Notes: a model not told the origin generated them from the letters alone. 64,000 nucleotides of DNA from Chryseobacterium kimseyorum (GCF_025971945.1 NZ_JAPDHW010000013.1:23673-87672), one strand, 5' to 3'. Numbered from the stretch's first letter, positions 8,021 through 17,201 are shown. Numbers and translations: made by a program.

Positions 8021-8911
8021 ATGAAAAATATTGAAAACAGCTTAGGCGAATATCTGCACACTGCCGAAAAAACTATTCAGGAAGTTTTGTTTGTCCCAGT
8101 TGATGAACATCCGGTTTGGGAAGATCATTCTGACATTCTTGAATTGGCCAGTAAACAAATCTTACAGCCTGTAGGAATTCTTCCCGATGAAAATATTTTC
8201 GCTTACATTGGAGTGCATTCACAAACTATTATTACCGGAAAAAGAGATAGTGTAGGTTTCCTTATCACTAATTTCAGAATCCTCACGCAAACCGATTTTT
8301 CCATAATCGGAACGGCCGAAGTTGCAGAGCAGACACTTTTTACCCAAAATATTAATCCTCAGGAGCTGTTGCCAAAAGTTTGGGAAAGTTTTATTGCTAA
8401 AAATAAATTGTCAATTCCAGGTGAACAGTTATTGGCAATGCATTCTGCGTTAAAAAATGTTCTGGAAATTATAGTTCCTCAATTGCAGCAGCTTCATTAT
8501 TTGCCTGGTGAAATTGTCAAATCTGATTATATTACCGGTAGAATAAAAGAACTCGGCCTGGAAAAATCATTGAAAGCCTATGAACAAGACGAGAAAAGAC
8601 TGAAGAAATTTGCCGAAAAATATAATCTTTCAGATATCCTTTTTGGGATTGTAGACAAGCCTTTTTTCGGCGGAGTTTACGGTTTGGTGATAACGCAGAA
8701 CGGTATTGTAAGCAGAGACCTGATGGAAGACAGCTTCTCCAGCACCTGGCAGGAAATAAAAAACAATCCCGCTACCCTCGGAGAAAAAAATGATGTTATT
8801 CTGGCAGGTGAAAAAAGACATATTATTCCATCCCATGCTGCAGATGCTGTACATTCTCTTATAATTCTGATGAATGAACTGGCCAATGGTGAAATTAAAA
8901 TTCAGAAGTAA
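8021..8911 (+). CDS. Hypothetical protein with two PH-like segments
   Basis: 296 aa, soluble, last gene of the three-gene run. Two blocks look like bacterial PH/GRAM-type sheets: 'GFLITNFRILTQTD' (about 88-101) and 'GVYGLVITQNGIVSRDL' followed by 'WQEIKNNP' (about 218-250). A helical region separates them. Such domains usually bind lipids or proteins; here this is a fold guess only. The three genes have no other neighbours in the same transcript. Confidence 0.5.
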   Translation: MKNIENSLGEYLHTAEKTIQEVLFVPVDEHPVWEDHSDILELASKQILQPVGILPDENIFAYIGVHSQTIITGKRDSVGFLITNFRILTQTDFSIIGTAEVAEQTLFTQNINPQELLPKVWESFIAKNKLSIPGEQLLAMHSALKNVLEIIVPQLQQLHYLPGEIVKSDYITGRIKELGLEKSLKAYEQDEKRLKKFAEKYNLSDILFGIVDKPFFGGVYGLVITQNGIVSRDLMEDSFSSTWQEIKNNPATLGEKNDVILAGEKRHIIPSHAADAVHSLIILMNELANGEIKIQK

Positions 8912-8984
8912 AATACGTTGATCAACAATCATTTTTGGTAGCTAAACCGACATCAATGAAAATTTGTCAAGAGCTTTAAGTGAG

Positions 8985-9605
8985 ATGAGGAAAAATAAAT
9001 TAAAAAAATATCCTTTTTACTGCGCTTTGATGATCTGTACTGCACTTTTCGGAAATTCCTGTCAGAAAAAAGATGAAGATTCTCTTTTGTATAATTTGTT
9101 TAACGCAAAATATAAGAACGATACGGTCCGTACGGTCAATATGCCCGACAATCTTTCTGTCATAAACAATTTAACGAGAGAACTGACAAGAAATCAGATG
9201 GAAATCAATGCTTATAATGTGGATAAAACAGAGCCCGAATACAATTTCCTTAATGACTGTGTAAATCTCGTAACATATTATATAGAAAGGACCGGAATGC
9301 GTATGTATGCTGTAAAAAGTGAGAAACAAAAAGTCAGTTACAGAAGGAGATCCCAATCAAACAAACGGATTCGGGGTTACTATCAGGAATTTAAGATCTG
9401 TGTTTATGAATTTGAAAATGAGGAAACAGCAAAAGTGAATTATGAAATACTGCAAAAAGCCGCCAGTTCTGGTGACGGAAAATGCAACAGTATATTTAAT
9501 ACTGAATTTATACTTAAGAAAAATGAGATTTTTGAATTCTGGACGATGGACCGCAAATCTTTAGGACGTATGAGGGAATATATCAATTTTGTTGACAGAC
9601 AGTAA
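8985..9605 (+). CDS. Putative lipoprotein
   Basis: 206 aa from the ATG at 8985; a TTG seven codons earlier is less likely. The N-terminus is basic, then hydrophobic (YPFYCALMICTALFGNSC), ending in a candidate lipobox cysteine followed by QKKDED, so it is probably an outer-membrane lipoprotein. The mature part is basic with no recognised domain. A family is not assigned. Confidence 0.55.
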   Translation: MRKNKLKKYPFYCALMICTALFGNSCQKKDEDSLLYNLFNAKYKNDTVRTVNMPDNLSVINNLTRELTRNQMEINAYNVDKTEPEYNFLNDCVNLVTYYIERTGMRMYAVKSEKQKVSYRRRSQSNKRIRGYYQEFKICVYEFENEETAKVNYEILQKAASSGDGKCNSIFNTEFILKKNEIFEFWTMDRKSLGRMREYINFVDRQ

Positions 9606-9689
9606 TTCACGATCATTCAGATGTTTTTTATTTTAAAGCATTCGGCAGAAATTGTATATCTTTATTCTCAATCTGTTGATTAAAACCAA

Positions 9690-10133
9690 ATGAGAAAATT
9701 ATTAACCTTTTGTAGCCTCTGTATTTTTACAATAGTGGTTTCTCAAAAAAACAATATTGAAAAAAACATCAAAGAAGAACACGAGCTAAGACAGCCACAA
9801 GATCTTAGCGTTCCTCCTCCGCCCATCAATATATTCCCAGCTCAATATTCTGGCGGAAACAGACTGTTTCTCGAAAACGTAAAAAATAATTTAATAAAGT
9901 CCAATTTTAAAATAGCTGACAAGATTTTAAAAACTAAAATTATTTTAAAAATTGATCAGAAAGGAAATGTTCTGAATATCTCAACCTACGGGAATAATAC
10001 CGATTTCAACAGTGCAGTGAAAAAAGCTGCTGAAACAACGACAATGGACACCCTGTGGGAACATGCAAAGAACAAAGACGGAACCGCTGTTATTGACATT
10101 GTGAATTTGCCTTTTGAATTTAAAAATAACTAA
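9690..10133 (+). CDS. Secreted protein with TonB C-terminal-like domain
   Basis: 147 aa. Signal peptide to about residue 19 (IFTIVVSQ). A proline-rich bit (LSVPPPPINIFP) leads into a domain with 'IILKIDQKGNVLNISTYGNNTDFNSAVKKAAE', the pattern of the TonB C-terminal fold found in many flavobacterial 'energy transducer TonB' relatives. It lacks the N-terminal membrane anchor and periplasmic linker of a true TonB, so a role in energy transduction is doubtful. Confidence 0.5.
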   Translation: MRKLLTFCSLCIFTIVVSQKNNIEKNIKEEHELRQPQDLSVPPPPINIFPAQYSGGNRLFLENVKNNLIKSNFKIADKILKTKIILKIDQKGNVLNISTYGNNTDFNSAVKKAAETTTMDTLWEHAKNKDGTAVIDIVNLPFEFKNN

Positions 10134-10185
10134 TTCCGGTGAAAATTTTCGTACAAAACCCGATCTAAATCTTTAAACTGATACT

Positions 10186-10692
10186 ATGAAATTCTTTTAC
10201 TACTCACTGATCTTTTTTTCCTGTTTTTTATCCGCAAAATTCAATGCGCAGGCTCCAAATGATACCATTGCCAACGGAATGGCTTTTAAACTAGGTTCAA
10301 AATTAACCTTAAAACTGGTGAAAAATACTCAGAATTCTTTTGATTATAAAGTGATCAAATACTCGGAATTTTCGGAGCAGTTTAAAATTTTTGAAACAGA
10401 AAAATTATTTGATAAAAGTCCCGAAAAAGAAACCATTGAAGTTATTTTCGGAATTGGATATTACAGGGAAGGGAAAGAAGATAAAGATTACCAAACAGTG
10501 ATGTTATCAAGAAACAATTACAGCTTTCCGCTACAGTTTGATGCTGAAATAAAAATCTGGAACAAAGAGGAATTTGAAAGAACCTCAGTCACTCCCTTAA
10601 ATCCAGGCACCAGACATACGGAACTGTGGCCGTACAAAATAGATTTTCTGGCATTAATCAATTTCAGAAATTATTCTTATCAACCAAAATAA
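10186..10692 (+). CDS. Secreted hypothetical protein
   Basis: 168 aa with a signal peptide (KFFYYSLIFFSCFLSAKFNAQ, likely cleavage after NAQ). The mature part has no recognised domain. It stands between the TonB-like gene and the DUF2157 operon in the same direction, with 52- and 43-base gaps, so it could share a transcript with either. Confidence 0.55.
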   Translation: MKFFYYSLIFFSCFLSAKFNAQAPNDTIANGMAFKLGSKLTLKLVKNTQNSFDYKVIKYSEFSEQFKIFETEKLFDKSPEKETIEVIFGIGYYREGKEDKDYQTVMLSRNNYSFPLQFDAEIKIWNKEEFERTSVTPLNPGTRHTELWPYKIDFLALINFRNYSYQPK

Positions 10693-10735
10693 CAACCAAA
10701 CACAGGCAGATATTGGCTTTGAACTGCAGAACCGA

Positions 10736-11710
10736 ATGATAAACAAAATACAAATGGAAGACATCCAACGGGAAGACATCCACATTATCAGCCGCCACAG
10801 CGACATCGATGAACAAGGAATTTCACAGGTCCTCACAGAAAACATCTATAATGACAGAGAAGCATGGCAAAAATTTCTGCGCTTATTTTTTGTCACGCTG
10901 GGCGTCGGGTTTACCGTTTCCGGAATTATATTCTTCTTCGCTTACAACTGGGCAAACCTCAACAAATTCGCAAAAATCGGACTTACAGAATTAGTGATTA
11001 TCGCAACAACATCTGTCGTCCTGTTTGCGAAAACCAGCAAAATGACACGCAATATAATCCTTACCGGAAGTTCAGTTCTGGTGGGTGCACTGTTTGCGGT
11101 TTACGGACAGATTTACCAAACGGGAGCTGACGCCTATGATTTCTTTCTTGGCTGGACTTTATTTATCGCGCTTTGGGTTATCATTTCAGATTTCGCGCCG
11201 CTGTGGCTTCTTTTTCTTTTGTTGATTAATACCACATTTATACTGTACACCGAGCAGGTGGCCAAAGACTGGTCTGTAAATTTCGTCTGCACTTTTCTTT
11301 TTTTGGTGAACGCTTCTGCAGCGATTTCGGGAATCTTTATTTCAGAATCAAAAAAAGGCGTGTCAGTTCCGAGATGGTTTTTAAATATTGTTTCACTGGC
11401 CGCGATTTCTTTCGCAACCATGGGAATTGTGCATGGATTCTTAGATGAACCAGACGCTGATTTTCATTTTCTCCTCATTTCTGCAATAATCCTCTTCGGA
11501 TTGGGAATTTGGCAGTCATTAAAAGAAAAAAACGGATTTTATCTGGCAGTCATTCCCTTAAGTATCATCATTATCGTTTCCACATTACTTTTTGAAATTT
11601 TGCAGGAAGACGCAAGCTTTTTATTGGTTAGCTTATTCATTATTACGAGTATCACCCTGGTCATCTGGAATTTAATATCACTTCAAAAAAAATGGAAAAA
11701 TGAGAAGTAA
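10736..11710 (+). CDS. DUF2157 domain-containing membrane protein
   Basis: 324 aa. A short N-terminal cytoplasmic part with predicted helices (EDIHIISRHSDIDEQGISQVL) precedes about nine transmembrane helices, beginning 'FVTLGVGFTVSGIIFFFAYNW', the characteristic opening of DUF2157. Family function unknown. It overlaps the following DUF4401 gene by 11 bases, and that gene overlaps a GDYXXLXY gene by 14. This trio recurs in many bacteria and suggests a membrane complex. A second ATG at 10754 is an alternative start. Confidence 0.85.
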   Translation: MINKIQMEDIQREDIHIISRHSDIDEQGISQVLTENIYNDREAWQKFLRLFFVTLGVGFTVSGIIFFFAYNWANLNKFAKIGLTELVIIATTSVVLFAKTSKMTRNIILTGSSVLVGALFAVYGQIYQTGADAYDFFLGWTLFIALWVIISDFAPLWLLFLLLINTTFILYTEQVAKDWSVNFVCTFLFLVNASAAISGIFISESKKGVSVPRWFLNIVSLAAISFATMGIVHGFLDEPDADFHFLLISAIILFGLGIWQSLKEKNGFYLAVIPLSIIIIVSTLLFEILQEDASFLLVSLFIITSITLVIWNLISLQKKWKNEK

Positions 11711-12776
11711 AGAAAATATTGATGAGCTCCTTTCTTACATTCAGAAAAAGAGCAGCAGAGAACTTTTATTTAACAAAGAAAATATACAGAAAGCTTACAT
11801 AGGTAAAGAAGATCACCAATCATTGGCGATAAAAATATTATCCGTGTTTGGTGGTTTGATGTCGGGTATTGCATTTGTCGGCTTTTTATTTCTTATTGAT
11901 TTTTTCGATTCTGTTGAAGGGTTAATGCTTTTCGGAAGCTTCTGCATTATCGGATCGCTTTTTCTAAATAAAGTAGCCAACAAAATCATTATTGATACGA
12001 TCAGTGTGACTTTTTACTTAATTGGTTTAGTTTTACTCGGAATTGGTCTTGTGGACTCGGTGGTTAATGACGAAAGTATTATGTGCTTCATCTTTATGCT
12101 GATTGCACTTTTTTCGCTGCTTATCGTTCAGAACTACATTATGTCATTCGTTTCAATCTCTCTGTTTAACATCAGTATCGCCGCAGTACTCACATTTAAT
12201 GATCTAACCTCATGGATATACATTTATACAGCCATCGTAGCGGCCTTCCTCACTTTTCTTTTTCTGAATGAAGCCAAAATACTTTCGCTGAAAAATATGC
12301 TTTCTAAACTTTATGAGCCCGTTCGCTCGGCGTTTGTTTTTACTTTTCTATCGCTTTTTCTTTACATGGATGAAGCCAGATTCACCACTTTCTCCTACAG
12401 CTATTTAGTAGTTGCATCGGTCATGATTGTTCTATCGATACTTTGTATTGTATATTATCTTTTTAAAATTTTAAATATTACAGAAATCAGACACAAAGTA
12501 ATCCTGATGGTTGCGACAACAGTTATACTGATTCCTACGGCCTATTCTCCTGCGATTTCCGGAGCGATACTGATTATTTTGCTGAGTTTTATGGCTAATT
12601 ATAAAACAGGTCTGGGCTTAGGAATTATTGCTTTTGTCTACTTTATCTCTATGTTTTATTATGATCTGCAGTTTACTCTGTTAAACAAATCGATTATTTT
12701 ATTTTCATCAGGAATTCTTTTCCTTGCCATCTATTTATTCACCCGTAAAAAACTGACATCTCATGAAAAAATATAA
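11700..12776 (+). CDS. DUF4401 domain-containing membrane protein
   Basis: 358 aa, about ten transmembrane helices after an N-terminal soluble stretch of 40 residues. DUF4401 proteins are known mainly as partners of DUF2157 and GDYXXLXY proteins, which is exactly the context here. The start codon lies within the preceding gene and the end overlaps the next, so the three are translationally coupled. Function unknown. Confidence 0.85.
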   Translation: MRSKENIDELLSYIQKKSSRELLFNKENIQKAYIGKEDHQSLAIKILSVFGGLMSGIAFVGFLFLIDFFDSVEGLMLFGSFCIIGSLFLNKVANKIIIDTISVTFYLIGLVLLGIGLVDSVVNDESIMCFIFMLIALFSLLIVQNYIMSFVSISLFNISIAAVLTFNDLTSWIYIYTAIVAAFLTFLFLNEAKILSLKNMLSKLYEPVRSAFVFTFLSLFLYMDEARFTTFSYSYLVVASVMIVLSILCIVYYLFKILNITEIRHKVILMVATTVILIPTAYSPAISGAILIILLSFMANYKTGLGLGIIAFVYFISMFYYDLQFTLLNKSIILFSSGILFLAIYLFTRKKLTSHEKI

Positions 12777-13251
12777 GTGGCTCATTATTCTGCTCAATCT
12801 TATTCTGCTTTTGGTTTATTTTAACTGGTCGGTTTTTAAGAAAGAAAAATTGCTGCAAAACGGACAGTTGGTTTTGCTGAAACTGGCTCCGGTCGATCCT
12901 CGTTCGTTAATGCAGGGAGATTATATGACTTTACGGTATGCGATTTCCGAAAATCTGAATATTGATAAAATGCCTAAGCGTGGCTATTGCATCGTTAAAT
13001 TAGATCAGAAAGGCATCGCACAGAGAGTAAGGTTTCAGAAAGAACCAATTCCTCTAAAACCAGGTGAACATCTGATACAATACAATGCTCCTGACAGTTG
13101 GAATATCAATATCGGTGCAGAGTCTTATTTTTTTGAAGAAGGACAGGCTGAAAAGTACGAGAAAGCGGAATATGGCGGCATAAAAATAGACCAAAACGGC
13201 AACAGCATTCTGATTGGGCTGTATAATAAAAATTTAAAACCGATTAATTAG
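12763..13251 (+). CDS. GDYXXLXY domain-containing protein
   Basis: 162 aa. One N-terminal membrane segment (residues 7-25) then a periplasmic domain with the diagnostic motif GDYMTLRY (about residues 54-61). Third gene of the DUF2157-DUF4401-GDYXXLXY operon, with a 14-base overlap at its start. The family's role is not known; it is thought to act with the two polytopic proteins. Confidence 0.85.
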   Translation: MKKYKWLIILLNLILLLVYFNWSVFKKEKLLQNGQLVLLKLAPVDPRSLMQGDYMTLRYAISENLNIDKMPKRGYCIVKLDQKGIAQRVRFQKEPIPLKPGEHLIQYNAPDSWNINIGAESYFFEEGQAEKYEKAEYGGIKIDQNGNSILIGLYNKNLKPIN

Positions 13252-13278
13252 TTTCATCAAAATATTATTTTTGTCAAC

Positions 13279-13839
13279 ATGAAAAAACTCCTTTTGGAAA
13301 CCGACAGATTGATCATCAGAAACCTGAATCCTAAAGATGTGGATGACTTCTATTTTTACCGCTCAAATCCTGAAGTGACAAGATATCAGAGCTTTGATGT
13401 GATGACCAGAGAGCAGGCTGAAAAATTCATAGAATCGCAGAAAGACAGAACTTTCGGGAAACCGGGCGAATGGGTACAGTATGCAATTGAAAAGAAAGAA
13501 ACAGAAAAATTAATTGGCGACTGCGCCATAAAGCTCGACCATTATGATCAACGTATTGCAGAGATAGGCATCACACTTTCGCACACCGAGCAGAAAAAAG
13601 GTTTTGCAAGAGAAACCATGAATGCTGTATTACAGTTTTTGTTCAGTCTGGAAGACTTCCATCGTGTTGTAGAAATTGTTGATGCAGAAAATGAAAGTTC
13701 AGTTAAACTTTTAGAAAATTGTGGTTTTAAAAAAGAAGGTCATTTTATAGAAAATATTTTCTTTAAAGGCAAATGGGGAAGTGAATTTCAGTATGCGATG
13801 CTGAGAAAAGACTGGGAAGCTTTGGTTGCAGAAGATTAA
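13279..13839 (+). CDS. GNAT N-acetyltransferase, RimJ/RimL type
   Basis: 186 aa. Opens 'LLLETDRLIIRNLNPKDVDDFY', the typical start of the RimJ/RimL subgroup, followed by 'QYAIEKKETEKLIGDCAI', 'EIGITLSHTEQKKGFARETM' (acetyl-CoA loop region) and 'VEIVDAENESSVKLLENCGFKKEG'. It should transfer acetyl from acetyl-CoA to an amine. The substrate cannot be predicted. It lies 27 bases after the GDYXXLXY gene and 41 bases before a second GNAT gene. Confidence 0.85.
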   Translation: MKKLLLETDRLIIRNLNPKDVDDFYFYRSNPEVTRYQSFDVMTREQAEKFIESQKDRTFGKPGEWVQYAIEKKETEKLIGDCAIKLDHYDQRIAEIGITLSHTEQKKGFARETMNAVLQFLFSLEDFHRVVEIVDAENESSVKLLENCGFKKEGHFIENIFFKGKWGSEFQYAMLRKDWEALVAED

Positions 13840-13880
13840 ATTATATTTCACAGAGTCGACATCATTTTAAAACAGATTGA

Positions 13881-14312
13881 TTGAAAATAACATTTAGGAA
13901 AGCCACAGAAGAGGATATTGATTTTCTATTCAATTTAAGAACAGAAACAATGACCGAGCATTATGAAAGTTCACATCTTGCGACTGATAAAGAATCCACG
14001 TTAAAACGAATACAGTATAAGTTTGATAAAGCTCAAATTATTTTATTGGATAATCAGCCTGTCGGACTGTTAAAAATCAACAGAACAGAAAGCCTAATAG
14101 AAATTCTTCAGATCCAGATTAACCCTAAATTGCAAGGTAAAGGAATTGGCAGAAGGATTCTGACGGATATACTTCGTGAAGCAGCTTCGCTTCAGAAGAG
14201 CACCAGGCTCAGTGTTTTAAAAACCAATCGAGCAAAGAATTTGTACGCAGGTTTAGGATTTAAAATTACAGATGAAGACCAGCATTCATTTCATATGGAA
14301 ATAGTTCACTGA
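13881..14312 (+). CDS. GNAT family N-acetyltransferase
   Basis: 143 aa from a TTG start at 13881; no in-frame ATG gives a complete domain. The acetyl-CoA binding loop 'LQGKGIGRRIL' (about 91-101) fits the Q/R-x-x-G-x-G/A signature. 'NRAKNLYAGLGFKI' near the end is the usual C-terminal GNAT motif. Substrate unknown. The TTG start may mean low expression. Confidence 0.8.
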   Translation: MKITFRKATEEDIDFLFNLRTETMTEHYESSHLATDKESTLKRIQYKFDKAQIILLDNQPVGLLKINRTESLIEILQIQINPKLQGKGIGRRILTDILREAASLQKSTRLSVLKTNRAKNLYAGLGFKITDEDQHSFHMEIVH

Positions 14313-14336
14313 AAAAAAATTTGTCAACATTTCCCC

Positions 14337-14912
14337 TTACTTTATGATCTGTCCGTTATAATATTTCTCTAAAAAGAAACCTAAATCAGCGCGATAGCCA
14401 ATACCTGAAGCTTCAAATTTCCAGTTGCCGTTTTTTTTATAAAGTCTTCCGAACTCAATTCCTGTTTCAATAGAGAAATCTTCGTCAAGTTCATACTTTG
14501 CAATTTCCTGATTATTGTTCTGATCAACAATTCTGATGTATGAATTTCTTACCTGCCCAAAATTCTGTCTTCGTCTTTCAAAATCTTCAATGGTTACCAC
14601 AAAAAGAATTTCTTCAACTCTCTGATCTACTTTTTCGAGATCGATCATAATGGCTTCGTCGTCATCGCCATCACTGTTTTTCCCACTCGGATCGTCACCG
14701 GTATGCGCCAGGGCTCCGTCCGGGGAATTCAGGTTATTGTAAAAAACAAAATAATCTTCACTTACCAGTTTCCTTTGAGAATCGATCATAATGGCAGAAG
14801 CATCAAGATCAAAATCGTAGCCTGTTCCTTCGTTGGGATCCCAACCGAGGCCGATAGTCATTTTCGTGAGTCCGATATCAATTCTCTGTCCTTTCTGTAA
14901 GTTGATTGCCAT
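14337..14912 (-). CDS. TerD family protein
   Basis: 191 aa. TerD domain throughout: 'LGWDPN', 'YDFDLDASAIMID' and the acidic calcium-binding segment 'GDDPSGKNSDGDDDEAIMIDL' (about 97-117), then 'FGQVRNSYIRIVD' and 'ELDEDFSIETGIEFGRLY'. TerD proteins bind calcium and belong to stress-related systems linked with tellurite resistance and phage defence. Here it is alone, without TerB, TerC or TerZ, so it is better called a general stress-type TerD. It is convergent with the GNAT gene, 24 bases apart. Confidence 0.85.
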   Translation of the reverse strand: MAINLQKGQRIDIGLTKMTIGLGWDPNEGTGYDFDLDASAIMIDSQRKLVSEDYFVFYNNLNSPDGALAHTGDDPSGKNSDGDDDEAIMIDLEKVDQRVEEILFVVTIEDFERRRQNFGQVRNSYIRIVDQNNNQEIAKYELDEDFSIETGIEFGRLYKKNGNWKFEASGIGYRADLGFFLEKYYNGQIIK

Positions 14913-14982
14913 AGTTCTGTACTTTATGCCTAAGATAGTTTTGATTTGTCACTTCTCCAAATATTCAGATTAAAAAAACATT

Positions 14983-15009
14983 AAAAAAGCCCGATCCATA
15001 AGATCGGGC
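14983..15009 (-). terminator. Intrinsic terminator
   Basis: GCCCGATC (14989-14996) pairs perfectly with GATCGGGC (15002-15009). On the minus strand a T6 run follows. It ends the panD-flippase-like transcript. Confidence 0.85.
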
Positions 15010-15036
15010 AGTATATTTTAATTAAAATTCTAAAAT

Positions 15037-16068
15037 TTAAACAGATTTTACTTCCGTGTCCTCTGCCAGTTGAGTTCGTGCCTTGGCCAGCATTGGGATA
15101 GACAGCAAACCGGTCGTCAACATAATGACAATTTGTAATGGGAGCGAAATAAATGAATAGGTCAAACCCATTTCGCCGCCAAATTCCGCGCTTTTTCCCA
15201 TTGAGATAAACAGTGCCATAAAGCCGTACTTCATCGCCAAATTAAATGCTCCAATACCTCCACTCGCCGGGACAATCATACCCAAAGTTCCTACTACGAT
15301 AATGAAAAAACCATCAGCAATGGTAAAGTCTGAAGTTTCTGGCAGAGCAAAACACACAAGATATGCTGCCATATAGTAACAAATCCAGATTCCTATGGTG
15401 TAGAGAATGAAATTTACTTTTTGTTTTAGCTTAAATATCGAAGTTAAACCTTGAAGAATTCCATCAATAAACCCGATAATTTTTCCTAATACAGGTACTG
15501 TTGCCAATTTCTTTTTAAATACAAAAAAGAGAATCGCACATAAAACCAACAGGGAAACTATTAAGATAACTTTATTCGGATTAAATTTGATTCCTGAATT
15601 TTCATAAAATGAAAGGATGGCATCATATTTAAAAACAAAAGTTAATCCTAAAAATACCATCATACAAACCAAATCTACTACCCTTTCTAAAATAATCGTT
15701 CCGAAAGACTTATCTACAGGCACTTTTTCCACACCGTATAAAGCTGTCGCTCTAGCAACCTCACCACTTCTCGGAATTGTTAAATTCATTAAATATCCAA
15801 AAGAAATTGTCCAGAATGCGTTAGAATTTGAAATATGGTATCCCATTGGTTCCAATAGCAGATTCCAGCGAACCGCTCTTAACCAGTAAGCCAAAACACC
15901 GAACACTGCAGCGATTGCTACCCAGAGATAATTCGCTTTTGACAGGGATTTCTGAACTTTTTCAAACTCAAAACCCTTCAATGCCAGCCAAAGAAAAAAG
16001 CCTGCAAATGCAAGCGAAATAACAATGGTAAGAATTGATTTTAAAGGACTGTTAGATTTCTTTTCCAT
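15037..16068 (-). CDS. Flippase-like membrane protein (UPF0104 / LPG synthase TM domain)
   Basis: 343 aa from the ATG at 16068 (a TTG one codon upstream is possible). About eight transmembrane helices, with 'YWLRAVRWNLLLEPMG', 'TIPRSGEVARATALYG' and 'ILERVVDLVCMM' as in the lysylphosphatidylglycerol synthase TM/flippase-like family (UPF0104). Members without the catalytic domain probably move lipids across the membrane. It starts just 3 bases after the panD stop, so the two form an operon. Confidence 0.85.
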   Translation of the reverse strand: MEKKSNSPLKSILTIVISLAFAGFFLWLALKGFEFEKVQKSLSKANYLWVAIAAVFGVLAYWLRAVRWNLLLEPMGYHISNSNAFWTISFGYLMNLTIPRSGEVARATALYGVEKVPVDKSFGTIILERVVDLVCMMVFLGLTFVFKYDAILSFYENSGIKFNPNKVILIVSLLVLCAILFFVFKKKLATVPVLGKIIGFIDGILQGLTSIFKLKQKVNFILYTIGIWICYYMAAYLVCFALPETSDFTIADGFFIIVVGTLGMIVPASGGIGAFNLAMKYGFMALFISMGKSAEFGGEMGLTYSFISLPLQIVIMLTTGLLSIPMLAKARTQLAEDTEVKSV

Positions 16069-16071
16069 CAA

Positions 16072-16422
16072 TTAGGTAAGAAGATTAGTTTTCTCGTCCG
16101 GGAAAACGATTTTTGGCTGAAACTCTCTTGCTTCCTCAGGCGTCATCTGCGCGTAGGCGATCACGATAATAATGTCGTCACGCTGAACTTTTCTTGCCGC
16201 AGGGCCATTCAGACAAACTTCTCCGGATTTTCTTTTACCTTTGATCACATACGTATCAAAACGTTCTCCGTTGTTTACATTAACGATATAAACTCTCTCT
16301 CCCACTACCAGTCCTGCTGCATCAATAAGATCTTCATCTATGGTAATACTTCCGATATAATTAAGGTCTGAAGCTGTAACTCTTACCCTGTGAATCTTCG
16401 ATTTGAATACTTCTATTAACAT
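16072..16422 (-). CDS. panD: Aspartate 1-decarboxylase
   Basis: 116 aa, normal family length. Converts L-aspartate to beta-alanine for pantothenate and coenzyme A. The self-cleavage site is at Gly24-Ser25 in '[10 protein letters not shown]'; Ser25 becomes the pyruvoyl group. 'KIHRVRVT' (9-16), 'ERYFDTY'-like 'GERFDTYVI' and 'LNGPAAR' are conserved. A TAnnTTTG promoter (16427-16434) ends only 4 bases before the ATG, so its mRNA may be leaderless. Followed directly by the flippase-like gene. Confidence 0.97.
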   Translation of the reverse strand: MLIEVFKSKIHRVRVTASDLNYIGSITIDEDLIDAAGLVVGERVYIVNVNNGERFDTYVIKGKRKSGEVCLNGPAARKVQRDDIIIVIAYAQMTPEEAREFQPKIVFPDEKTNLLT

Positions 16423-16426
16423 GGTG

Positions 16427-16434
16427 CAAATTTA
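16427..16434 (-). promoter_or_regulatory. Promoter -7 element of panD
   Basis: TAAATTTG on the minus strand, a match to the Bacteroidota TAnnTTTG consensus, with 4 bases between it and the panD ATG. Confidence 0.6.
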
Positions 16435-16756
16435 TTAATAATATTTAATAAATTGATTTTAAAATTGATTTAAGAACATGACTTAAAGACCAATTTTTAT
16501 TTCATACAAATTAATATAATTCCTTACTGATTATCAAGTCAATAAGCATATTAGGAAAAAAATATAAAGTAAGCATTAAATTTAGGATTTAATAAATAGC
16601 AAATTGAATATTAATTTTTCAACAAAACCAATAAACATAAGCAGTTGGCATGATTTTAGATGCTCAAAACGTAGGTTTTTCGTGAAAACTTGAATTATGA
16701 TATATTGATTGATTTCAGGGTAAATCAAAAAAAATTCACAAGTTTTTAGAAAAAAT
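16435..16756. other. AT-rich intergenic region
   Basis: Divergent promoter region between panD and the HU gene, very AT-rich. I see no gene: a 60-codon minus-strand frame at 16582-16764 has no family features and overlaps the HU promoter. Confidence 0.6.
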
Positions 16757-16786
16757 TTGCACAATTTGAAAATTGTTTTATATTTG
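16757..16786 (+). promoter_or_regulatory. HU gene promoter
   Basis: TTG (16757-16759), 19 bases, then TATATTTG (16779-16786): a full match to the Bacteroidota -33/-7 pattern (TTG ... TAnnTTTG). The predicted leader before the HU ATG is about 28 bases. Confidence 0.75.
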
Positions 16787-16820
16787 CTACAATTACTAAC
16801 TAACTTTTAATATAAAAATT

Positions 16821-17111
16821 ATGAACAAGTCTGAATTAATCGACGCAATCGCTAAAGATGCAGGAATTACTAAAGTTGCAGCAAAGGCTGCTTTAGAATC
16901 TTTTATTTCTAACGTTACAACTACTCTAAAGGCAAAAGACGGAAAAGTGTCTCTAGTAGGGTTTGGAACTTTCTCAGTATCTGAGAGAGCTGCAAGACAA
17001 GGGATCAACCCTGCAACAAAAAAACCAATTAAAATTGCTGCTAAAACGGTAGCTAAATTTAAGGCTGGTGCTGATTTGGCAACTGCGGTTTCAGGTGTTA
17101 AAAAGAAGTAA
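16821..17111 (+). CDS. HU family DNA-binding protein
   Basis: 96 aa. Classic HU: 'MNKSELIDAIAKDAGITKVAAKAAL' helix pair, 'KVSLVGFGTFSVSERAAR' and the DNA-binding arm 'QGINPATKKPIKIAAKTVAKFKAG'. A nucleoid protein that bends DNA and compacts the chromosome; also a host factor for recombination. It has its own strong promoter and terminator, so it is a one-gene unit, probably highly expressed. Confidence 0.96.
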   Translation: MNKSELIDAIAKDAGITKVAAKAALESFISNVTTTLKAKDGKVSLVGFGTFSVSERAARQGINPATKKPIKIAAKTVAKFKAGADLATAVSGVKKK

Positions 17112-17132
17112 TCAATCTGATTATAAAAATGC

Positions 17133-17160
17133 AAACCTCATCTTTCGATGAGGTTTTTTA
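17133..17160 (+). terminator. Intrinsic terminator of the HU gene
   Basis: AAACCTCATC (17133-17142), loop TTTC, GATGAGGTTT and a T-run. Confidence 0.9.
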
Positions 17161-17201
17161 TTTCCTGTATATTTAGTTAGTTATGATAAGAGCTACTATG
17201 A

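Noticed and set aside
14337..14912. Tellurite resistance operon
   Set aside because: A single TerD-type gene without TerB, TerC or TerZ partners is not enough.
16582..16764. 60-codon minus-strand frame
   Set aside because: AT-rich chance frame that covers the HU promoter; no domain or context.
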